From assembly GCA_030625695.1 (NCBI GenBank), contig DAOUQK010000069.1, forward strand, positions 1-12,038: a stretch of 12,038 nucleotides of DNA. Direction: 5' to 3'. Below are positions 1 to 6,170 of this stretch, in pieces (position 1 is the stretch's first letter; the number at the start of each line of letters is the position of its first letter). The notes under the pieces are model-generated. The model was given only the letters and a program-made list of their open reading frames with translations, did not search any database and was not told the DNA's origin. A program made the position numbers and the translations under genes. Source of the DNA: Paracoccaceae bacterium. GTDB lineage: Bacteria; Pseudomonadota; Alphaproteobacteria; Rhodobacterales; Rhodobacteraceae.

Positions 1-287
1 CGATAGGCGATCCATCCCACCTGCCCGGCGTTGAGCGCGGGCAGGGCAGAGGCCCGACCGGTGGTCTCGTCCAGTTCTTTCGCGGCCATCGTGGCAAAGT
101 CCAGCGCCAAGGCAACCGTGGCATCAGCAATGCGTTCGGCACCAGTCAGACAGTCACCGATTTCTATCTGGTTGGAGGCGTCTATACTGCATTCCGCCTG
201 AGGGTCGGCGAATGCGAGGCCCGGAGCCCAAAGGGCCAGAATTGCGATAATGGGGGTGCAAGTTTTGATCATATCCGAAATCTTCAT
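1..287 (-). CDS. LprI/DUF1311-family secreted protein, 5' part only (runs off the left edge)
   Basis: Ninety-five codons are visible from an ATG at 287; the 3' end lies beyond base 1. Residues 1-27 form a Sec signal peptide (basic start, hydrophobic core IIAILALW, cleavage after AFA), so the product is exported to the periplasm. The mature part has two cysteines (C33, C46) spaced as in DUF1311 proteins, and the visible end reads QVGWIAYR, matching the family's conserved W-x-x-Y-R motif that precedes another cysteine. Some members (Mycobacterium LprI) inhibit lysozyme, but most are uncharacterised, so only the family is claimed. An alternative ATG at 272 would shorten the signal peptide by five residues; neither start has a strong ribosome binding site. 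It lies 20 nt after the DUF805 stop on the same strand and is probably co-transcribed with it. Confidence 0.75.
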   Translation of the reverse strand, partial: MKISDMIKTCTPIIAILALWAPGLAFADPQAECSIDASNQIEIGDCLTGAERIADATVALALDFATMAAKELDETTGRASALPALNAGQVGWIAY

Positions 288-307
288 ATAAGTATTCGAC
301 GGTGCAT

Positions 308-826
308 TCAGGGTGCAGGCACAGGTCCGTATTCATTTTCTGCTGTATCCGAAGGGCGGGTCAGCCACCACAGCAGCAGGATCGCCGGAACCAGCTGAAC
401 CACTCCACCAATGATCATGCCGGTCATACCGAACAACATAGCCGAGCCGCGCAATGCGTCCTGATTGACACCGGCGTTTTCCATTCCGGCGAAACCGATA
501 ACGCCCATCATCATGAAAGCCATGAAGGCAAAGGGAATCAGCATGGGCAGCAACAGATACCAACCCGGCTTGCCCGTGTCATGCATACGCCGCCAACCGG
601 CCGCCAGCAGCGGCAGGAAGGTCGCCAGGCCGAACACCGAGGCAAAGACTCCATTTGACTGCTGGGTTATCGGATCGACTCCGAAAAGCTCCCTGTCAAC
701 CATCCCCAGAATGGCAGAGGCGATTATGATGAACATCAAAAACCACCAGTATTCCGGGCGCCCGGCCCGGCCTGAAAAGGTTACGTATTTTGACAGACAG
801 GTTTTTATTGATTCAGCAAACGACAT
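308..826 (-). CDS. DUF805 family inner-membrane protein
   Basis: A 172-residue membrane protein with the three hallmarks of DUF805: an N-terminal YVTFSGRAGRPEYWWF block (about residues 14-29), a central RRMHDTGKPGWY block (about 79-90) and a C-terminal NEYGPVP tail. Hydrophobic segments at about residues 29-45, 66-77, 91-113 and 131-151 suggest four membrane spans. The family is widespread and its function is unknown; members often sit near stress or cell-envelope genes. The ATG at 826 is preferred over an in-frame start 14 codons upstream because AGAGG lies about 7 nt before it and the motif begins at the usual distance. It follows the potC-like stop by 78 nt on the same strand, so read-through from the transporter operon is possible, but nothing in the protein links it to transport. 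A weak 5-bp inverted repeat (842-846/855-859) lies in that spacer. Confidence 0.85.
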   Translation of the reverse strand: MSFAESIKTCLSKYVTFSGRAGRPEYWWFLMFIIIASAILGMVDRELFGVDPITQQSNGVFASVFGLATFLPLLAAGWRRMHDTGKPGWYLLLPMLIPFAFMAFMMMGVIGFAGMENAGVNQDALRGSAMLFGMTGMIIGGVVQLVPAILLLWWLTRPSDTAENEYGPVPAP

Positions 827-904
827 ATAGGAACCTCTTTCGCTGCATACCAGAGCAGCACACCACAATTACCGGCTTACGACATAGGGTCTGAATATCC
901 TGCG

Positions 905-2134
905 TCACCCGGGGCTCAACCCACGCAACCGTTCCGAACGACGACGCAGCAGTTCGACCACAGTCAGCAAGACAATCGAGATGGCCACCAGGATTGTTGC
1001 AACCGCCAGAATGGTCGGCGAAATTTGCTCGCGCAGACCTGTGAACATCTGCCACGGCAGGGTTTTCTGGCCGGCCGAGCCGATGAACAGCACCACCACC
1101 ACTTCGTCGAACGAGGTGATGAATGCGAACAAACCGCCCGAGATCACGCCAGGCAGGATCAGCGGCATCTGCACCTTGAAAAAGGTGGTGACCGGACCGG
1201 CGCCCATGTTGGCGGCCGCGCGTGTCAGGGAACGATCAAAGCCGACAAGCGTGGCCGTGACGGTGATGATGACAAACGGGATGCCCAGAACCGAGTGGGC
1301 AAGGACCACTTTGAAATATCCGACGAAGTTCTTGTTCCAGCCAAGTGTGCCTTCAAGAAACCGGCCAATGTCCGAATAGAAAAAGAACATGCCAGTGGCC
1401 GAGATGATCAACGGCACAATCATTGGCGAAATCAGGATTGCCATGATGGCACGACGCGCCGGGACGTGGCTTTGGCTGAGGCCAATTGCGGCGAGAGTGC
1501 CCAGGGACACCGAGATGACGGTGGCAATCGGTGCGATGATCAGCGAGTTCTTGAACGAGCGCTGCCATTCGTTGTTGGTGAAGAAATCCTGATAATGCTT
1601 GAGCGAATAGCCAGCGGGGTCAAACCGCAACATCTCGGGTGTAAAGGTAAAGAAATCCTGCGCGTTGAAGCTGAGCGGGATGACCACGAGGATTGGCGTA
1701 ATCAGGAATACGAATATCGCACCGCATATCACCCGGAAACCATAGTGCCACAGTACCTGATTTGAGGAGAGATAGGTTGGCAGTCCTGAGCGATATTGCC
1801 GATAATGCACCCAGAAAACCATAAAGGCGGCGATAATGCCAAAAATAACGCCAAACACCGCGCCGCCCAAACTGCCCAGTGACAACCCGATCAGCGCGCC
1901 CAGAAGGGCCGAGACGATCATCGCCGGGCGGTGTGTGTCAAACAGTGACACCAGCGCATAGGCAAACCCAACGGCCAGCACGGCCCCGACCAGCACCGTA
2001 ATAAATACTTCGTTATAGCCCAACCCCGCCGACCTTCCGGCAACAAAGCTGATTGCGGCGACGATTAGCCCGACCAGTGACAGGGTGAAGGGCAGTGAGA
2101 CGGGAACAGCGATATCGCTTATTTTATTGGCCAT
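905..2134 (-). CDS. PotC-like polyamine-type ABC transporter permease with extra N-terminal membrane domain
   Basis: A 409-residue inner-membrane permease, last gene of the minus-strand transporter operon. Residues from about 130 to the end form the usual binding-protein-dependent permease: TM1 at about 132-154, then the remaining spans and the cytoplasmic EAA loop at 300-328 (RAAANMG ... MPLILPGV), which docks on the ATPase. By family knowledge PotC proteins are about 260-290 residues, so some 125 N-terminal residues are additional; they hold about four hydrophobic segments (roughly 13-32, 42-65, 70-90, 91-110) and do not resemble a signal peptide. The first EAA residue is Arg305, not Glu. 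The start ATG lies 5 nt after the stop of the partner permease, consistent with coupled translation. Substrate is likely a polyamine or another cationic amine, but unproven. Confidence 0.88.
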   Translation of the reverse strand: MANKISDIAVPVSLPFTLSLVGLIVAAISFVAGRSAGLGYNEVFITVLVGAVLAVGFAYALVSLFDTHRPAMIVSALLGALIGLSLGSLGGAVFGVIFGIIAAFMVFWVHYRQYRSGLPTYLSSNQVLWHYGFRVICGAIFVFLITPILVVIPLSFNAQDFFTFTPEMLRFDPAGYSLKHYQDFFTNNEWQRSFKNSLIIAPIATVISVSLGTLAAIGLSQSHVPARRAIMAILISPMIVPLIISATGMFFFYSDIGRFLEGTLGWNKNFVGYFKVVLAHSVLGIPFVIITVTATLVGFDRSLTRAAANMGAGPVTTFFKVQMPLILPGVISGGLFAFITSFDEVVVVLFIGSAGQKTLPWQMFTGLREQISPTILAVATILVAISIVLLTVVELLRRRSERLRGLSPG

Positions 2135-2139
2135 GTCCG

Positions 2140-3411
2140 TTACCCCAGCTTCACGTTGTCAATGCCGACGATCTTGTCGTAGGCCCAGTAGAGAATAAGC
2201 ACCAATGCCAGCAATATCGCGCCCAAGGCGGCCGCAAGGCCCCAGTTGAGCGAGCTGGAAATGTGATAGGCGATCCGGTTCGAGATAAAGACGCCTTTGG
2301 TGCCGCCAACGATCTCGGGTGTGATATAGTAACCGATCGACAGGATGAACACGAGGATTGAGCCAGCGCCGATGCCGGGGACGGATTGCGGAAAATACAC
2401 CCGCCAGAAGGCTGTCCAGTTGGTTGCGCCCAAGGATTTGGCAGCACGCAGATAGGTTATGGGGATGGTTTGCATCACCGAATACATTGGCAGGATCATG
2501 AACGGTAAAAGGATGTGGGTCATGGCAATGATCGTGCCGGTCTGGTTGTTGATCATCACCAGCCGGTCAGCATCTGCAACCAGTCCAAGCCAGACCAGAA
2601 TATCATTGATCACGCCCTGTTGTTGCAACATCACCTTCCAGGCAGAGGTTCGCACCAATAGCGAGGTCCAGAATGGCAGCAGCACCAGAATCATCAACAG
2701 GTTGGCCTTGCGCGCGGGCAGGTTCGCCAAAATCCAAGCCACCGGATAGGCCAGCAGGATACAGGAAATGGTGATGATCATCGACATTATCATGGTGCGT
2801 TTGAACAGGGTGATCAGTATCTGTTTGCTCTCGGGCTGCGCTGCCGGGCCATCGGGCGATAGCTGCATGTCGATGGCATTAAGGAAATAGCCGCTGGTTT
2901 TGCGGCCCGAATGGGTTTGAATGGTTTGCCAGACTTCGACTGTGCCCCAGCCGTCGTGAATTTCCAGAAACTTCTCTTTGAAAGGCGCGTCAGTGGCCAG
3001 ATCCCACTTTTTGATCGCGCGCCCGGATTTGCGGAACAGCGACGAAAGGCCGGTTTGTTCATAATTCAGCCGCGAGCCCAGTCTGGTGTGCGCCTTGGCG
3101 GCGATTGCCACGACCATATCGGCGGCCATGGCAGCATAAACGTCTTCGTTGGGCAATTCGCCAGAGCTGGCGTCCCATTTGGCCAGTTCCACAACGGTCA
3201 GGGGAATTGTGTCGGCAACGATGTCGTTTTCCACCGAACGGAACAGCATTTTGCCAATCGGAAAAATGAACGAGATCAGTACGAAGATCAGCAAAGGCGC
3301 AATCAACAGCAGAGCGCGCGTCTTTTCGCGTCTCAGCGCCTGCGCGAGGCTTTTCTTTAGCGGTGTTCCGTCTGCGGCCAGAACCGGCCCGGTTGCGGTG
3401 CTATCGCTCAT
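2140..3411 (-). CDS. PotB-like polyamine-type ABC transporter permease with large periplasmic insert
   Basis: A 423-residue inner-membrane permease forming, with the PotC-like protein downstream, the channel of the minus-strand transporter. A soluble N-terminus (1-32) precedes TM1 (about 33-55). Residues about 56-203 are hydrophilic and should lie in the periplasm; the canonical core then resumes at about 204 with FWTSLLVRTSAWK near 247-259 and an EAA loop at 319-347 (RAAKSLGA ... FPQSVPGI). E. coli-type PotB has only a short loop between TM1 and TM2, so about 100 or more residues are additional. The insert has no motif I recognise. Arg322 replaces the usual EAA glutamate. The ATG at 3411 has GGA about 6 nt upstream. 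A 109-nt spacer with a hairpin separates it from the binding-protein gene. Confidence 0.88.
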   Translation of the reverse strand: MSDSTATGPVLAADGTPLKKSLAQALRREKTRALLLIAPLLIFVLISFIFPIGKMLFRSVENDIVADTIPLTVVELAKWDASSGELPNEDVYAAMAADMVVAIAAKAHTRLGSRLNYEQTGLSSLFRKSGRAIKKWDLATDAPFKEKFLEIHDGWGTVEVWQTIQTHSGRKTSGYFLNAIDMQLSPDGPAAQPESKQILITLFKRTMIMSMIITISCILLAYPVAWILANLPARKANLLMILVLLPFWTSLLVRTSAWKVMLQQQGVINDILVWLGLVADADRLVMINNQTGTIIAMTHILLPFMILPMYSVMQTIPITYLRAAKSLGATNWTAFWRVYFPQSVPGIGAGSILVFILSIGYYITPEIVGGTKGVFISNRIAYHISSSLNWGLAAALGAILLALVLILYWAYDKIVGIDNVKLG

Positions 3412-3481
3412 GTCTATTCCATTCCCCGTTGTTCGCTGGCCTTGGATGCAGCCTATTTTTGGTGCGAATGTCTGTGCGCAA

Positions 3482-3500
3482 GAGGGCGTATGCCGCCCCC
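3482..3500 (-). promoter_or_regulatory. Hairpin just after the binding-protein gene (mRNA processing or partial attenuation)
   Basis: On the minus strand GGGGGCG and CGCCCTC can pair (7 bp with one G-U) around a 5-nt loop. It begins about 20 nt after the binding-protein stop and has no T-tract after it. Hairpins at this position in ABC operons are known to protect the upstream binding-protein message or to reduce read-through into the permease genes. That role is inferred here. Confidence 0.5.
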
Positions 3501-3520
3501 CTGCAATGTTTTAGCTGAGA

Positions 3521-4630
3521 TTACTTAGCCAGCCACGCCTGGAATTTGGCGTCGATGTCGTCACGGTAATCGGCCCAGAACTCGAGGTTATAAAGGAACG
3601 TGTTCTTGGCGTTGTTGGGATCGGTCGGCATGTGTGGTGCCATGTCGATGCCCAGTTCGGCGTGCTTGCCAACCAGCGGTGCTGATGAAGCGCGTGCCGG
3701 ACCGTACGAGATGTACTTGGACTGATCCGCCAGACGCTGAGTGTCTGTTGCGAACATGATATAGTCCAGTGCACGGGCCTGACGCTCGGGGCTCAGACCG
3801 GTCGGGATGATCCAACCATCAAGGCTGAACACTTGCGCGTCCCACATCATGGCTACTGGCTGGTTCTGCTCGACGATCAAGCTGAACAGACGACCATTAT
3901 AGGTCGAGCCCATGATGACTTCGCCATCGGCCAGAAGCTGTGGTGTGTCGGCACCAGCTGACCACCAGATAACGCTGTCTTTGATTGTGCCGAGCTTGGC
4001 CAGCGCCTGGTCCTGCCCTTCGGGAGTGGCAAGAACGTCATAGACCGCATCCTTGGCCACGCCGTCACACAGCAGCGCCCATTCCATGTTGTTGATCGGA
4101 CGCTTTTCCAGCGACCGTTTGCCGGGATATGCCTCGAGGTCGAACACATCGCAGATTTTGCTGGGCGGGGTGTCGCCAACCAGGTCGGTACGATAGCCGA
4201 AAGTGGTCGAATAAACGATCTGTGGAATAAAGCATTCGCTGACCAGCAAAGCGCCGAAATCATCCCTGGCAGACGTGCCGTCGGGGGCAGCGGCCAGCAT
4301 GGTGTCGGGATCGATTTCCATCGCCAGACCTTCGTCACACAGGCGGATCGCGTCGGCGGCTTCGGCGTCGACAACGTCCCATGTTACGTTGTTGGCTTCG
4401 TTCATGGCGCGCAGTTTGGCAACCGCTTCGGCGGAACTGTCATCGTTGATGATGGTGATGCCGGTATTCGCCGCATAGGGGTCGTGATAGGCCAGCTTTT
4501 GCGACTTGGAATAGGCGCCGCCCCAGCTGACGATTGTCAGCTCGTTGGCCATATGGCCATCGGCGAAAGCCGGGCCAACTGCCATCGCGGCAACGGCCGT
4601 CGATACAAGCAGAGTTTTGGTGAAAGACAT
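3521..4630 (-). CDS. Periplasmic polyamine-type substrate-binding protein (PotD/PotF superfamily)
   Basis: A 369-residue exported binding protein that should capture the ligand for the minus-strand transporter. Residues 1-23 are a Sec signal peptide ending AFA. The mature protein begins with the first-strand motif LTIVSWGGAY (31-40), followed by a two-lobed family-1/8 binding fold: VTWDVVDAE at 82-90 and WWSAGADTPQLLADGEVIMGSTYNGR at about 222-247, typical of spermidine/putrescine-like binding proteins. Four cysteines (98, 133, 160, 188) could form disulfides. The SWGGAY variant differs from the NWSDYI of true putrescine binders, so the ligand could be another polyamine, a guanidino compound or an opine-like amine. 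The ATG at 4630 has GGGAG 6 nt upstream. It lies between the ATPase gene (113-nt spacer) and the permeases, an order common in alphaproteobacteria. Confidence 0.88.
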   Translation of the reverse strand: MSFTKTLLVSTAVAAMAVGPAFADGHMANELTIVSWGGAYSKSQKLAYHDPYAANTGITIINDDSSAEAVAKLRAMNEANNVTWDVVDAEAADAIRLCDEGLAMEIDPDTMLAAAPDGTSARDDFGALLVSECFIPQIVYSTTFGYRTDLVGDTPPSKICDVFDLEAYPGKRSLEKRPINNMEWALLCDGVAKDAVYDVLATPEGQDQALAKLGTIKDSVIWWSAGADTPQLLADGEVIMGSTYNGRLFSLIVEQNQPVAMMWDAQVFSLDGWIIPTGLSPERQARALDYIMFATDTQRLADQSKYISYGPARASSAPLVGKHAELGIDMAPHMPTDPNNAKNTFLYNLEFWADYRDDIDAKFQAWLAK

Positions 4631-4649
4631 GAAGTACTCCCTGATTTTA

Positions 4650-4686
4650 GTCCGTGAGTTGAGTGGTGCAGGTTCGCGTCACGGAC
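4650..4686. repeat. Perfect 8-bp inverted repeat in the leader of the binding-protein gene
   Basis: GTCCGTGA (4650-4657) and TCACGGAC (4679-4686) are exact reverse complements separated by 21 nt, lying 20 nt upstream of the binding-protein ATG. It could form an mRNA stem just before the ribosome binding site, or be a two-half-site protein target. Function is not known. Confidence 0.45.
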
Positions 4687-4743
4687 AGGACGGGTGAACC
4701 CTACGTTCATCGTGCCCGTTAGGGGCGCGATATTTCTTTGGCC

Positions 4744-5844
4744 TTACGCATCCAGCGCGCGGCAATCCTCGGGCAGCCAGCCGATTTCGATCTCTTGACC
4801 GGGCTGCAAACGTACTTGATCCGGCGCGTTACGGGTTTTGACGACAAAATCGTCCCGCCCTGCAACCCGCAAGCGGGTGCGGAATATATCGCCCATATAG
4901 ATGAATTCCAGAACCTCGGCTTTGAGCCTGTGGGTGCCTTCCTGCAAACGGTCGACGTTGAATTCCACCCGCTCGGGGCGGATTGAAACCTGGGTCCGCT
5001 CTCCGACTTTGCTGACATTGATCGGCTTGCAGTCGATCAAATCGCCGCTATCCAACTGCACCACTGCGCGCTCGCCCGATATCTCGTTGACTACGCCCTC
5101 AAGCGTGTTGTTTTCGCCAATGAACTGCGCCACAAAACTGTTTTCCGGCTCTTCATAAAGCTTGTCGGGCGGGGCCAGTTGCTGAATGCGGCCATCTTCA
5201 AACACGGCGACACGGTCTGACATGGTCAGCGCCTCGGTCTGGTCGTGGGTCACGTAAACCACGGTAATGCCCAGTTCATGCGCCAGATGGGTAATCTCGA
5301 ACTGCATCTTTTCGCGTAACTGCTTGTCCAAAGCGCCAAGTGGTTCGTCCATCAGAACCAACTCCGGCTCAAACACCAAAGCGCGCGCCAAAGCGACCCG
5401 CTGCTGCTGGCCGCCAGATAATTGCGACGGACGACGCCCGCCAAAGGCACCCATTTCCACCATATCCAGCGCCCGCATGACCTTGGCCTCACGATCCGAT
5501 TTGTCGATCTTGCGTACCTCAAGCGGAAAGCTGAGGTTCTCGGCAATCGTCATATGCGGGAACAGGGCGTAGTTCTGGAACACCATGCCGATGCCGCGCT
5601 TATGCGGCGGGATGTTGTTGATCGACACGCCATCAAGGCGAATTTCGCCGTGGGTTGCGGTTTCAAACCCGGCCAGCATCATCAGGCAGGTGGTTTTGCC
5701 AGAGCCTGACGGCCCGAGCATGGTCAGAAATTCGCCCTTTGGCATCGAGAGGTTAAGATCTTTGACGACGAGTATCTCGCCATCATAGCTTTTCTGGACG
5801 CGTTCGAATTCAACAAACGCACCAGTATTCCCTGAATCAGCCAA
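4744..5844 (-). CDS. PotA-like ABC transporter ATPase
   Basis: A 366-residue cytoplasmic ATPase that powers the minus-strand transporter. All nucleotide-binding motifs are intact: Walker A GPSGSGKTT (44-52), Q-loop Q90 in FQNYALFPH, signature LSGGQQQR (142-149), Walker B LVLMDEP (162-168) and switch H200 in VTHD. Residues from about 245 form the C-terminal TOBE-type domain, with SIRPERVEF at 287-295, as in PotA/MalK-class subunits. The start is a TTG at 5844: the reading frame has no ATG before residue 34, which would cut away the first strand, and GGGG lies about 8 nt upstream of the TTG. It is the first gene of the operon, 326 nt after the aminotransferase stop, with its own predicted promoter. 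Specificity is set by the binding protein, so polyamine transport is inferred. Confidence 0.92.
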   Translation of the reverse strand: MADSGNTGAFVEFERVQKSYDGEILVVKDLNLSMPKGEFLTMLGPSGSGKTTCLMMLAGFETATHGEIRLDGVSINNIPPHKRGIGMVFQNYALFPHMTIAENLSFPLEVRKIDKSDREAKVMRALDMVEMGAFGGRRPSQLSGGQQQRVALARALVFEPELVLMDEPLGALDKQLREKMQFEITHLAHELGITVVYVTHDQTEALTMSDRVAVFEDGRIQQLAPPDKLYEEPENSFVAQFIGENNTLEGVVNEISGERAVVQLDSGDLIDCKPINVSKVGERTQVSIRPERVEFNVDRLQEGTHRLKAEVLEFIYMGDIFRTRLRVAGRDDFVVKTRNAPDQVRLQPGQEIEIGWLPEDCRALDA

Positions 5845-5867
5845 ACCAAATTCCCCGTTGTTATTGC

Positions 5868-5883
5868 AGCAGTTTTTACTGCT
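5868..5883. promoter_or_regulatory. Palindrome at the predicted start point of the potA-like operon (candidate operator)
   Basis: AGCAGT and ACTGCT form a perfect 6-bp inverted repeat around a 4-nt T/A spacer. It lies directly downstream of the predicted -10 box, where a repressor would block transcription, and 24 nt upstream of the TTG start. It does not resemble the TGATCA sites near the GntR gene. Confidence 0.35.
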
Positions 5884-5910
5884 TTATATGTCCAGTAAAA
5901 CCAAACCCAA
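5883..5910 (-). promoter_or_regulatory. Predicted sigma-70-type promoter for the potA-like operon
   Basis: On the minus strand TTGGGT (5905-5910) and TATAAA (5883-5888) are separated by 16 nt. This would start transcription within the adjacent palindrome, giving a leader of about 30 nt. The -35 match is partial, so the call is by eye and provisional. Confidence 0.35.
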
Positions 5911-5928
5911 GGCTTGGATGCAACCCTT

Positions 5929-5946
5929 TTGCGACATTTGCGACAT
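5929..5946. repeat. Tandem perfect 9-bp repeat upstream of the potA-like promoter
   Basis: TTGCGACAT occurs twice with no spacer, and the second copy runs into an 8-bp palindrome GACATGTC (5942-5949). It lies upstream of the predicted -35 box, where an activator could bind. No regulator can be named from it. Confidence 0.4.
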
Positions 5947-5962
5947 GTCATTTGGACTGCCG

Positions 5963-5995
5963 GACAGGTGCCGGGATGCCCGCGGCACCCCTGTC
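5963..5995 (-). other. Imperfect hairpin in the spuC-potA gap
   Basis: GACAGG plus TGCCG pairs with CGGCA plus CCTGTC (6 bp and 5 bp with a 2-nt bulge). No T-tract follows on either strand, so it is not a classical Rho-independent terminator. It may serve as a 3'-end stabiliser or processing site for the spuC transcript. Confidence 0.35.
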
Positions 5996-6073
5996 AGCCC
6001 TTTGTTTCCTAGACGTTTATTGCATTCTGGCTACTTGACCCACAGCCTGAATTGTCTGTTTGCGACCTCGCAT

Positions 6074-6126
6074 GAAGGTGTGAAGCGAAACGGCGGATGT
6101 GCCGGTGTGCTTCGGCTTCACGCTTC
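6074..6126 (-). other. Long imperfect hairpin about 45 nt after the aminotransferase stop
   Basis: GTGAAGC (6080-6086) pairs with GCTTCAC (6115-6121), extended by GAAG/CTTC across a small internal loop, with an inner CGGC/GCCG stem. It is placed where a transcript end would be expected, but lacks a T-tract. It is possibly the spuC 3' end. Confidence 0.35.
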
Positions 6127-6170
6127 TGACAATACGAACGCACCCCTGATTCGGATTATTCACAGGTTCA

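Larger units (their letters stand above)
5845..6170 (-). other. 326-nt gap between the aminotransferase and the ATPase gene; structured, no gene seen
   Basis: No convincing coding region was found on either strand; the only open frame of size on the plus strand has no ribosome binding site and ends inside the antisense of the aminotransferase gene. The gap holds, in minus-strand order, two imperfect hairpins, a tandem 9-bp repeat, a predicted promoter and a small palindrome near the predicted transcription start, each listed separately. It marks the break between the spuC transcript and the transporter operon. Confidence 0.6.

Noticed and set aside
1025..1765. Open frame of 246 codons on the plus strand inside the potC-like gene
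   Set aside because: Highly charged, low-complexity translation rich in Asp, Arg and His, antisense to a clear permease.
1400..2830. Several TGATCA hexamers inside the permease genes
   Set aside because: They come from common codon pairs such as Met-Ile or Ile-Ile on one strand or the other and lack the flanking AT symmetry of the two intergenic sites.
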